This document shows, one piece after another, positions 42,483 to 52,029 of a stretch of DNA of 64,000 bases. The notes beneath the pieces are model-generated. The model did not search any database. It was not told the origin of the DNA and was given only the letters and a program-made list of their open reading frames with translations. Source of the stretch: Cladophialophora immunda (Eukaryota > Ascomycota > Eurotiomycetes > Chaetothyriales > Herpotrichiellaceae). The translations under genes and the position numbers were made by a program. Positions within the stretch are counted from its first letter, which is position 1; each line of letters opens with the position of its first letter. The stretch covers positions 3,014,463 to 3,078,462 of the forward strand of contig NW_015622543.1 in assembly GCF_000835495.1 (NCBI RefSeq), read 5' to 3'.

Positions 42483-44111
42483 ATGACGGACTCGATGAAC
42501 CTGATCTCAGCGCAGATATCATTCTTGGTAAGCCCTTCCGGCTATTGTCCTGGTTGTGTATATAAGAAGATCCAGCATGCATCAGGCTCTGCCTTGCCCT
42601 GTTGAGAACCATTATTTTCCAACTCTACATCCGCTTATTTCCCCCTCCAGGAAGCACATCTCGCTCTAATCCATATCCCTATCGAACTGTATGCCTTATC
42701 CCTCCAGCCTATTCTCCGGCTTCTGTTCGGGGAAGACCACGACGAGGACGCCGCAAAGATTTCTTGGACCAACCGCCATGATTTTCTCAATGTCTCCATC
42801 ACTGCAATCGAATGCTCCATTATATGCTCGCGACATCTTGCAGACCGGTTCGTGCGCCCGGTAGCCGAGGTCCTCAACAGCTTGTACGCCAGCAACAAGA
42901 AGGGCAAGTCGAAGGGGGAAATCCAAATCTGGAACGAAGACTATACAGTCATTCAAGTCGACGGACAGGGCCTTGACGCTGGTCAGAGAGTGCTGGAGTT
43001 GACGTCGCCACTAGCCATGGCTGGAATGTATGTCTCCCCCCCCCAAAAAGGTGTTTGTTTTCAGTTCTAATGAATCATCAACTGATCTTGATTCCATGAT
43101 CCCAACTATTGTAGAAGCATTTTCTTCATCACGACCTATTTCTCCGACTACATCCTTGTTCCCTTCCGGTCACGAGGCACCGTCACCAGAGCCCTCCAAC
43201 AGCGGGGGTTCGTCTTCTCCAAGGCCGCCGACGCCTTCGTGTCACAACTTTCACCAGCATCTCCCACCTTGCTTCAAGGCGGTGCGAGACCATCGCCCTC
43301 ACCGTTCTACGACAACTCGGCGCCCACCACGCCGCCGGCCAAAGACATCCCCGAACTCCAGCTCCGCACGTTCAGGAAGCTCAAGCGGAACAACATCACG
43401 CCCTTTGTCGACGGTAACATCCGTCTGGCAAACTGCGCCGGCAGCCGCGAGTACAACAAGGCGAGTGAAGAGCGGCTCAAGAACGACCTCCTGCAGGTCC
43501 TGCTCGCCACGGCGGCGCCCACCAGCACGAGCACGAGCACGAGCATCTCCAGACAGCCGGCCATGATCTCGCCGACCGGGCTGAGCCTGGGCCTTGGCGG
43601 CAGCAGCAGCAGCACTCCAACACCCCTGGCGGCGCCGTCGGCTGAGTTGGACTTTGGCGCCAAATTCCTCTCCCTGACCATCACCGCGGGCGAACCCATC
43701 TCGATCCTCCTGGAGCACCGACTGCTCGACCGCCTGGGTGGGTCCCTGCTGGGCGCCAAATCCGACGACGACGCCCTGGTCCCCATCACGCTCGACCTGC
43801 GCGACCTCCCACTCGACGCCACGGGCATCGTCTGCGGCGTGGCCGGCCGGCTGGCCCAAGGCAGCACCGACCTCCCGGACGAAGAGGTCGTTCTGGGCTT
43901 CAACCCGCCCGGCCCAAGCGGCAGCACGACGACGGCGACGACACCCGCGATGGCCGAGGCTGGGACCCGTGCTCACGACGAGCCCGTCGAGATCTCCTTC
44001 CTCAGCACCGCCCGAGCCGGCACCGTCATCGTCCGCGCCTCTCAGCTCCACAAGGCGCTCGAGGCGCTCGACTACGGGATGAAGAGGGTCGGAGATGCGG
44101 ATCGACCGTGA
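42483..44111 (+). CDS. CASTOR/GATS-like ACT-domain protein
   Basis: Exons 42483-42527, 42651-43027 and 43115-44111, with GTAAGC and GTATGT donors, give 472 residues. The N-terminal half resembles the cytosolic arginine-sensor (CASTOR) ACT architecture: HLALIHIPIELYALSLQPIL, then NVSITAIECSIICSRHLADR, and, formed across intron 2, SPLAMAGISIFFITTYFSDY, the segment where CASTOR proteins read AGISIF...SSY. A Ser/Thr/Gly-rich linker (about 290-335) precedes a second ACT-like half (LSLTITAGEPISILLEHRLLDRLG). Animal CASTORs sense arginine for TORC1. For fungal members the ligand and partner are, to my knowledge, not established. The second half is GC-rich and gives long antisense frames. Confidence 0.72.
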
Positions 44112-44607
44112 GCGCGAGCGTGTGCGTGCGTGAATGTGGATTGGATGGTTACGACTGGTTCGTTCCGTCCTCTCCAGGAGAGCCACTAATCTGAGCCCAC
44201 AAGGGAGGGTGAGGGCGAGCGCTTGAGAGAGACTGAGGCCAGTGAGTTCGAGGAGGAAAAACCCAAGCCAGGATTGTTGCCGCCCTGAGCACCATGGCTC
44301 ATGATCTGCATTAACTCCGGAGGACGAAAGAAAAAGGGCATTCAGCACATGGAAGAAGGCATCGGAAGGGAACGAGACAAGCGTCTTGCTCGTCGCTCGT
44401 CGTCCAGCAGGCATGGGATGATGCGACCGGGATCTTTCGACGCGGCGGAAAAAGTTATTTCTACCTTTTCTATTATATCTCTCTTTCTCTCCCTTGGTAT
44501 TTAGTCCCCCTTTTCCTGACGTCCTTGAGACGAAAGGGTGTTTGGAAGGACTCAAAAAAGCTTTCAGACAGTATAAACACCAATACCTGCGTGCTTACAT
44601 GGGCCTG
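44112..44607. other. Intergenic region between convergent genes
   Basis: 3' flanks of the ACT-domain and MORG1-like genes. Nothing else seen. Confidence 0.5.
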
Positions 44608-45612
44608 TCATCCAGCGCCGTAGATCTTGACTACGCCATCAGCACCTCCACCAGCCCATAGACTCTGTCGTGCCTGCCCTAGGCTGCCTTCCCTCCATCT
44701 CACGACGCTCACCACCCTGTCAGATTCACTGACTCGGACACTCCCCACGCTCTTGCCGGAGAGGACATCCCAAGCGCGCACACTGCCGTCGCTCTCGCTA
44801 CCACTCAGCACCAAGGCGTCGTTTGCGCCGAGACAGCTCCTCAACCTGAGACTCTCGTTTTTGTACCCTTCCCTGGCGTCCTCGGGAGGGAAAGCCCTCA
44901 GACACGTCCCGTCCCCTCGATCCATCAGTCGGATCCTCCCGTCGAGGCATCCCACAAGCATCGTTCTTGCGTCTCTCGAGAGGTCCAGGCTGGTCACACT
45001 CCCGGGCATCACATCCACCGTCACCTTGCCCGTGCGGATATCGTAGGATCGCACCCTGCCGTCAATGCTACCTGCTACGACCTCGTGTCCGTTGCCCGGT
45101 ACCACGACGCTCGAGATGCCGTCTTTTGCCTCTTCGAGAACCATGAGTGGCCGTGCGTCCCGGCTCTTGACATCCCACAGCCTCACGCTGGTGTCATCAC
45201 TCCCGCTCGCGAGTACACTGTCCCCGTCTCCAGCGAACGCCACGCAGGTGATCCGGCTGCTGTGTCCCTGTGTGGTATTGTTCCCGAATCTCCTCAGCGT
45301 GCCATCTGCGGCCTGGACGTCCCAGAGAAACACGGCGCGATCGCCACCCACCGATGCAAAGGTCTGGTTGTCTTGTGCACAGGCGATGTCGAGAATGGGG
45401 TAGCCGTGGGCGGAGTATTTCTGGATCGGTACGGACAAAGGGTTCTCAGGCTTAGACGGCTCGGTGCGGGTCAGGTGGACTTGTCGGTCGGAGCTGCCGG
45501 TGAGGACGTAGGTGCCGCCGAGAGAGGAGAATGTGATGGCGTTAATTGGGCCTGCGTGCGAGGTGATGTTGTTCACCAGGACAGCGGGTAGTTTCGGTGG
45601 TGAAGGGCTCAT
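44608..45612 (-). CDS. MORG1/WDR83-type WD40 protein
   Basis: Single exon, 334 residues, ATG 45612. A full seven-bladed WD40 propeller: HAGPINAITFSSLGGTYVLT, SVGGDRAVFLWDV, HSSRITCVAFAGDG, ASGSDDTSVRLWDVKSR, AGSIDGRVRSYDIR. Length and blade order match MAPK-organizer 1 (WDR83), which in animals scaffolds ERK signalling and also occurs in spliceosome preparations. The fungal function is inferred. Confidence 0.88.
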   Translation of the reverse strand: MSPSPPKLPAVLVNNITSHAGPINAITFSSLGGTYVLTGSSDRQVHLTRTEPSKPENPLSVPIQKYSAHGYPILDIACAQDNQTFASVGGDRAVFLWDVQAADGTLRRFGNNTTQGHSSRITCVAFAGDGDSVLASGSDDTSVRLWDVKSRDARPLMVLEEAKDGISSVVVPGNGHEVVAGSIDGRVRSYDIRTGKVTVDVMPGSVTSLDLSRDARTMLVGCLDGRIRLMDRGDGTCLRAFPPEDAREGYKNESLRLRSCLGANDALVLSGSESDGSVRAWDVLSGKSVGSVRVSESDRVVSVVRWREGSLGQARQSLWAGGGADGVVKIYGAG

Positions 45613-46489
45613 GATGGTGCTGGCGGATTGGGAGCACGCTCTAGGTTATAGCAAGGTACGCAGGACGTTCTTTGTAGGAGGATGGTATGAGAGTCGACGG
45701 GAGAGGGAGAGTGGAAGGAGAAGACCTTACTGTCAACGAAGACATCATCTGCATCGTCTACGCTCTGTTTGCTGTCGAGTGGTCGAATGCAGGACGCAGG
45801 ATGGACAACAGGTCACAAGCGACCTCGAGTTGTCTAGGGAGAACCACCAGCCTCACAGGGACCCGTACCCAACAAGTTGCAGGCACATAGGTACCTCGTA
45901 CTTCGTGCTCGGCGCGTATCCAGTTCTGTGGTCTGTGAGTATTGCTCCAACTGCGTTACTATACGGGCTCGACGGCTTGGTAAAACCCGCTTGGAGCTCA
46001 CATTGCCGCTTTTATATACCCCTCCCTCCTATGTAATTGTCTGGGCTAAAAGGAGTGGTTACTAACGGCCGCTTTTAACACGTCCATACCAAGCACCAAG
46101 GCCGCTTATTTCTTGGTCTTCCATCTTCGATTTTCCCAATACCAGTCGTTGCTGCTCATCTCAGCCGCCGCGGCCCAAACATATCATGGTCCTTTAGGAA
46201 GTACGTGACAATGTCGCTGCCATTGTTCAGCGAGTTTCTTTCTCCAAGGGCTGAACAATTTGACGCGTTGAAGGTAGGCCTAGATTACGCCACTTGGATA
46301 ATGATTAGCTGCGTTTCAGCCTACGAGTCAATGGTCTTGATACTCAATGGCCGATGAGGCTGTCACCTGTGTCGAGGCTTTGGCGTCTGGAAGCCTGTCG
46401 GCCAAGCTGAAAAAGGTTTGCGGCTCCCTTACCATGCAATTGTTTTCTGTCTCGCAGAGCTTTGCGCCAGAGAGCGCCTGCGGACGCAC
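45613..46489. other. Divergent promoter region
   Basis: Lies between the MORG1-like and DUF6536-type genes. No gene supported, although an upstream non-coding or N-terminal exon of the membrane-protein gene could lie around 46347-46430. Confidence 0.4.
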
Positions 46490-48971
46490 ATGGCAAATCC
46501 AGGCATACGGTACACGGCTCTCACTTCACGTCAACTGAGCGAACAGCCCGGTGGAGGCAACGAGAACAGTGCTTCCGGCATCCCACTTCGCAGTGTAGGG
46601 ACATCTTCACACCTTCGACGGAAAGCTATAGGGCGATCCAGTGAGAGCGCAACCATCACAGGAGATCACAATATTGACTCGACCTCCATCCCACCACGAG
46701 GCGATCCACCGACAGGATCCTTTGCGAGCGTTCCACAGTCCTCTCGCACATCAGAAGCCGCGCACCTTTTGCCTAATACCCCTCTCCTAGAGACTATCCT
46801 GCATGGATCTCAGGAAGATGCAACATCAGGAGCACGGCGCAGCACCAGCTTCCTGCTGTGGGGTGGGGCGAAGCAGCCTGACCTGGCAGAAGAAGAAACG
46901 GCGGAGGATGATCTGCGGTTGAGCAAGACCTTCAAACAGAAATATCTATCTGGTCGCACTGTCAGTCTTCGCTTCTTGGCGACTTGTGTGGCTATCATTC
47001 TGATCCTCAACGTGGCCGTTCTGATCTACTCAGCCAAGCGCGGACCCTCCATTTCGGGCTCACTTCTGGTCGCGCAGGATCAGTGCACCACTATCAAAAA
47101 ACTTGACGTGGGCCTTCATGCACTCATTAACATGCTCGGTATCCTTGCATTGGCTGCTGTGGGTGGTTTCATCACGGCCTTGTCATCGCCCAGTCGAGAA
47201 GATCTGGATCGAGCACACCGAGTGGGCGCTTGGTTCGATATTGGCGTTCCAAGCATCCGTAATCTCAAATACATCGGTTGGAAACGCAAGTACATGTGTA
47301 TAATTATCTACTTGCTGTCCTTTCCGATACACATCATGTGGGTTTGGGGATCTGGATGCTGTACAATCCTGCTGACCAACCCGTGTTAGGTACAATTCAG
47401 TCCTCTGGGTGAACTTGAATTCTACAAGCTTCTACTACCTGATCGTGTCGGACGACTTCCTAACTGGAGCAGCATATGACATGACCAACATACCTCTTCA
47501 ATACGTGGTAGAGCCCTCGATCGAGCAGCCTGCAGCTGATAAGATCCAAAGTATGCAGGCGCATGCCTCAAGCTACGCTGTTCTCGACCCTGGAGACTGC
47601 ATCGACACGTATTCGAATATTTACCCATCCAAATACTCGGATCTCATCATGGTCAGCTCGCACGAGACTGTCACCAACTCCCTGCTTCTGTGGGACCTCT
47701 ACCTGTCTTCCTCCTCCTCGTTCCTCTGCTCGCCTCCTGTCACCAACGAACACGAAGCCGAAGATCTCTTCGACTACTCACCAGTCTGCGATTTCGATTC
47801 AATCAAGAAAGATCTTGGGAATTGGACAACTTACGGCTACCACATCAAATACTGCCTTGCTCGGGAAGTCGATCTGGACTGCTCTCTGAATCTGGATATT
47901 GTCCTCATGACGATCATGATTGTGTGCAACGCTCTTTTGCTCGCTCTCATGATCTTCACTTTGACCGTTCTGTGGCCGATCACACGCAGGACTCTTGCTG
48001 TCCATGGAGATGTCATTGCAAGCTATTTGCAGGCCGAAGACGAGTTCTCACACGGAATGTGCATGGCTGAAAAGATGCGACTTGAATACTTTTGGACCAA
48101 TCGCGGTAAACCCATGCCCATCTACGTTACTCCACGAAGATGGTTCCAGTCCATGAACAGAAGACGGCTTCTTATTCTCATCGGCATCTTTATTGGTGGC
48201 CTCGTGCTGGTTGGCATCATTACCGGATATGCACTCTATATTGTCCGTCATGACCGCCGGCTTCCCATCTCCTGGCGCAGTCTTTGGAACTTGGGGTTCG
48301 GAAGTACGACAGTATCTGGCGAACTGGACATGAACGAGAGTGGTTCCGTGACCTCGCTGGCATTTGTTTCGAACATCCCGCAAGTGTTCTTGGCCTTCAT
48401 CACGCTCGTCACGAATGCAGCCATGGTGGAAATGACGCAAGCTGCTGACTACGCCCAATTCGCCCCCAAGAGCCAGCGGCTCCGCGTCAGTGAGGCTGTT
48501 GGGTCCCAAGACGGGACATATCTGCTGGGCATGCCCTACAACTACGCGATCCCGACCATCTCCATCACGGCGCTCCTGCACTGGTGCGTCTCCCAGTCCA
48601 TCATTCCCATCAAAGTGACCGCCCCCAGCACAGACTCGCAGGCCCTGGACTTCGGCACGGCGGACCTGGTGTTCTCGCCGCTGGCAACCATCGCAAGCGC
48701 CGTCATGGGCGGCGTGCTCGTCATCGCGACCCTCCTGCTGGGACTCCAGACGCTGAAGCCCCCGATGCCGCTGGCGAGCAGCTGCAGTCTGGCATTGAGC
48801 GCGGCGGTGCATCCCTACGAGGAGATTGTCGACCAAACCGCGATCTACGTGCCGGTCAAGTGGGGTGTGGTTGAGTTCAAGGATGGGCCAGAGGGCAGGA
48901 TCAGTCATGCCTCGTTTGTATCGAGTAGGCGGCCGTTGCTGAAGATTGATTCGACGGCGAAGTACAGGTGA
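46490..48971 (+). CDS. Large multi-pass membrane protein (DUF6536-type)
   Basis: Exons 46490-47337 and 47390-48971, split by a 52-bp GTGGGT...TTAG intron that rebuilds HIMYNSVLWVNL, give 809 residues. The start is the first ATG in frame that follows the poorly conserved leader. An upstream ATG (46418) is also in frame. A disordered N-terminal 150 residues is followed by the fungal DUF6536 pattern (SLRFLATCVAIILILNVAVL, KLDVGLHALINMLGILALAA) and about eight predicted membrane helices in all, including IVLMTIMIVCNALLLALMIF and LLILIGIFIGGLVLVGIITG. Function unknown. Such proteins are numerous in Pezizomycotina. Confidence 0.75.
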
Positions 48972-49526
48972 TAAATATTACTCCCTCCGGATAGAGGACG
49001 CTACTAGGAGGGCTACAATTTATGACTTGATGAAAAACGTCCTGAAATACTTGCAAGAGAGACACAGAATATCCGAGCCATGCAGAATGCGCAGACTGGG
49101 CTTAAGATGGATCATGTGTAGCAAATAATAACTTATGTACTTGTATGGGCAATGCGAGACTGTTCCGCTGAGGGAGTTGCCCCGGATCCCCAGCAGAGAA
49201 CGAGATCGGAGCCCGTATCCAAACAGCACGGCAACACAAAGCTCCATACACATCCATATTTACCAGGGTAGCAGAGCTCCCCTATATATCCACCGATCAG
49301 TACGGAGTACTGTTCACCTTTGGTAATCAAGATCAGTCAGTCAGTTTAACCGCCGTTGAGTTGAGGTTACACCATTCCCAAATTTTTGTGTTGAAGATTT
49401 CGCCCAAAGCGCCTCCCTCGTTTTCCAGACATCCAACGTCTCTCGTCATAATAATGTCAAACAAAAAGGGGGCCCAAAAGCCTCTCCTCCATCCCAATCC
49501 AAATCATGCAGCCCCCCCACGGACCT
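48972..49526. other. Intergenic region between convergent genes
   Basis: Includes a palindromic CAGTACGGAGTACTG word near 49300. No gene seen. Confidence 0.5.
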
Positions 49527-50594
49527 TCACTTCCGGTTCAACAGGCTCAGGAACTCCTCTCGTGTTTTGGCACTGCTCCTCATGGCGCCCAGCATGCAGC
49601 TCGTCGTCGTGGAGCTGCTGGTCTTCTGCACGCCTCTCATCACCATGCAAAGATGGCTGCTCTCCATGACGACCGCGACGCCCTGTGGTTTCAGCACTTC
49701 GGCGATCGCCAGCGCGACTTGTTTCGTCAGCCGCTCTTGCACCTGCAATCGGCGCGAGAACATCTCCGCCAACCGAGCCAGCTTGGATAGCCCGAGCACG
49801 CGCCGGTTGGGGATATACCCAATATGCATCTTCCCGATAAACGGCACCATGTGATGTTCGCATAGGCTGAACACTTCGATGTCCTTGACGATCACCAATT
49901 CGTCGTGGTCCTCGTGAAACACTGCCCCGTTGACCAGGTCCCGCACGTTCTCCTCGTAGCCCTTTGTGAAATACATCAGCGCCTTCGCGTATCTCTCCGG
50001 AGTGTCTCGCAGCCCCTCTCGGTCCGGGTCTTCGCCAATACACTCGAATATCGTCCTGACCGCTCCTGCGAGTTTGTCCAGGCGGACCTGTGCCTGTTCC
50101 GGGGTCTGATCGAGGCGTTCGCGGGTGCCGATGCACGGCCAGGAAAGGCCGTCAAAGTCGATGGGTGGATTGAGTGTGTATGGGCTTGCAGGACGCGACA
50201 CCGTCGAGGCAGGAGGGGTGGGCGGCGCTTCGTCTCGCTCGTCTCGAGCCGGGGTGTGTAGTGGGGGAGCCCGTTTCGGGTCGGTCTCCTTTTGCGCACT
50301 CTCTAGGCCCAGCCATGATGTCCCGCTCGGCATGGTGGCTTGCGACGCCGTTTGAGCTTCGGCCGTGAGGTCTATGGTTCTCCGGCGGCCGTACGTGGCT
50401 TTGATGGAAGAAGCGAGGTTCTCTCGTTCCTGCGCGCGAGTGGTCGTCGTCTGGGAACGGTGCAGAGGGGAAGAACCATTCAACAAGTACGAAGGGACGG
50501 CGGAGCGAGGTTTTGGGTGCAAGGGCGCGGGAGGAGGGACGCTGTTGCCGTGGTCTAGAGAAGGGGGTTTCGGCGTAGGGTTACTTTGACTCAT
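49527..50594 (-). CDS. GTP cyclohydrolase I
   Basis: Single exon, 355 residues, ATG 50594. Catalyses GTP to 7,8-dihydroneopterin triphosphate, the first step of folate/pterin synthesis (yeast Fol2). The C-terminal 200 residues are the classical enzyme: [20 protein letters not shown], the zinc/active-site segment [40 protein letters not shown], and the second zinc cysteine in [13 protein letters not shown]. The first 150 residues are a disordered Ser/Pro-rich extension, as is usual in fungi. The mature enzyme would be a homodecamer in the cytosol. Confidence 0.96.
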   Translation of the reverse strand: MSQSNPTPKPPSLDHGNSVPPPAPLHPKPRSAVPSYLLNGSSPLHRSQTTTTRAQERENLASSIKATYGRRRTIDLTAEAQTASQATMPSGTSWLGLESAQKETDPKRAPPLHTPARDERDEAPPTPPASTVSRPASPYTLNPPIDFDGLSWPCIGTRERLDQTPEQAQVRLDKLAGAVRTIFECIGEDPDREGLRDTPERYAKALMYFTKGYEENVRDLVNGAVFHEDHDELVIVKDIEVFSLCEHHMVPFIGKMHIGYIPNRRVLGLSKLARLAEMFSRRLQVQERLTKQVALAIAEVLKPQGVAVVMESSHLCMVMRGVQKTSSSTTTSCMLGAMRSSAKTREEFLSLLNRK

Positions 50595-50938
50595 GGCGGG
50601 GGAAGGGCGAGGGCAGGGTGCAGGGTGAGATTTATGGCAGAGGCATGGTCTTTCGACCAGGAGAACACCGAACGGGATTCTAGCTCCAACACAGGATGTG
50701 ACGGTCAGGACTATATGTAGGCAGGCAAAAGGTATTACCGTGCTGGTTTGGGTTTTTGTATCTTCGTCGCCGAATTATGGTCGCTGTGAGGACATGTCGG
50801 AGGAGGGAGTCGGAATCTTTTTTTTCGTCCTGCGCCCTTGCAGCCGGCGCCAGCCAATCGGAGGACGCCGTGCGTGATCCGGGCGCCAAGCCCAGAAAAG
50901 ACCACGGCTTGGCATCAACCACGGTCCTCCTTTTCAAC
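50595..50938. other. Divergent promoter between GTP cyclohydrolase and U2
   Basis: No gene. It ends in the TATA element of the U2 gene. Confidence 0.5.
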
Positions 50939-50946
50939 TATATAAA
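50939..50946 (+). promoter_or_regulatory. TATA box of the U2 snRNA gene
   Basis: TATATAAA about 50-58 bp before the inferred U2 5' end, followed by a pyrimidine-rich tract. This suits an snRNA-type RNA polymerase II promoter. Confidence 0.6.
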
Positions 50947-50996
50947 CCTCGATCCCTCTCTCCTTCTTTTCCTTCTCTTTCTTCTTTTTCCTTTCC

Positions 50997-51216
50997 TCAG
51001 CTCTGTGAGTCCCACCCCTCCTCACCCCCCTACATTTGATCTCTTGCTGACTGTTGTTTCCCAGCTTTGCCAACTGGCTTAGATCAAGTGTAGTATCTGT
51101 TCTTTTCAGTTTAATCTCTGAAATGACACCACGTGTGTCTGACTTTGATTAAATTTATTTTTGCACGCCGCTCGAGACTCTCTGTGCTTGCACGGAGCAT
51201 CTCGAGCACCGTGTCC
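50997..51216 (+). ncRNA. U2: U2 spliceosomal snRNA, apparently interrupted by an intron near its 5' end
   Basis: Bases 51076-51126 match the most conserved part of U2 almost letter for letter: GGCTTAGATCAAGTG, the branch-point-pairing GTAGTATCTG, then TTCTTTTCAG and the stem-loop II continuation. Stem-loop I is GCC-AACT-GGC. An Sm site (ATTTTTG) lies near 51157-51163. It is followed by a long terminal hairpin with GCTCGAGA...TCTCGAGC arms. The 5' end is unusual. Directly upstream of CTTTGCC (51065) lies a perfect intron-like block, 51005-51064: GTGAGT donor, TGCTGAC branch point and CCCAG acceptor. Removing it joins TCAGCTCT to CTTTGCC, restoring TCTCTTTGCC, the 5' sequence yeast-type U2 is known to have. 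Without splicing that segment is lost. The ends (about 50997 and 51216) are inferred. Identity as U2 is near certain. The intron is a strong inference. Confidence 0.93.
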
Positions 51217-51829
51217 GAGGCCTCACACTGCCGCCTTGTGACGCGAACAAAACCCCTTTTCATCATGGATTCCTTTGCCTTGCGCAAAGCCTTGGAGAAG
51301 AGTTGGATCTGTTTATAAGCCATGTTGTGTGCCCAGAGTCACTCGAGAGTGAAACTGCGCCTTGAAAGACTGGCTTGCCACGACATCTGCCCCCATTGCT
51401 CTCTGATGTTCTCACTGCCAGGCTACCAAGTTCACCCTTTCTTCACCGCTCCTCCACCCTCACGCCCACCGGACCTCACGCGACTGCTGCCTGTTTGTAG
51501 GCACGCGGCGGTGAGTGACGGGCGCCTGCTCTCAAGCTTCAAAACGATTTGTTGAGTCTTTTCGAGTCCATAGCGCTATGTCCATCATGAAGCGAGAAGT
51601 CAAAATCTCTGGATTCCACACGAGGACCATGGTACCGCAGTTTCTTGGAATGCAGCCTATCCCCTACACTACACTACTCATAATCATCTTCGCAACGAAA
51701 CAAGGCTGCTCGTCCGTCGGGTTGGCTTCCAGAGGCGCGTCGACGCACCACCTCGCCTCTTGCCCGTCTTCCAAGTGACCTGCTCCCGCAAAAAGAATGT
51801 GCGGGCCTCCTCTTACTGCTACTGCTTGG

Positions 51830-51861
<32 letters not shown>

Positions 51862-52029
51862 TTTACCGTACCTACTGACGAGGGAAACTCGAGAAGCCGA
51901 TTCCCGGTCCGTGCATTGATAAAAGAGCCACGAGTGCCAAAGGTCCGATATACACACCGGTGAAGTGGACGCATTTTGTCCTAGGCCCTCCGATGTGGGA
52001 ACCGCCGCTGGGTGAGGTCTCTGCCTTCT
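51217..52029. other. Intergenic region, U2 3' flank to regulator 3' flank
   Basis: Holds a GGTGTC hexanucleotide microsatellite. No other gene seen. Confidence 0.5.
51831..51862 (+). repeat. (GGTGTC)n microsatellite
   Basis: About five tandem hexamers in otherwise ordinary intergenic DNA. Confidence 0.85.

Noticed and set aside
43299..44555. 418-codon open frame antisense to the CASTOR-like gene
   Set aside because: Overlaps the GC-rich coding exon. The sense frame has conserved motifs and correct introns, the antisense none.
48048..48908. 286-codon open frame antisense to the DUF6536-type gene
   Set aside because: His/Arg/Asp-rich shadow frame without features.
51065..51216. Simple, unspliced U2 gene starting at about 51055
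   Set aside because: It would leave the 5' end as CCCAGCTTTGCC instead of the conserved TCTCTTTGCC and would ignore a perfect donor, branch point and acceptor, though only RNA data can settle it.
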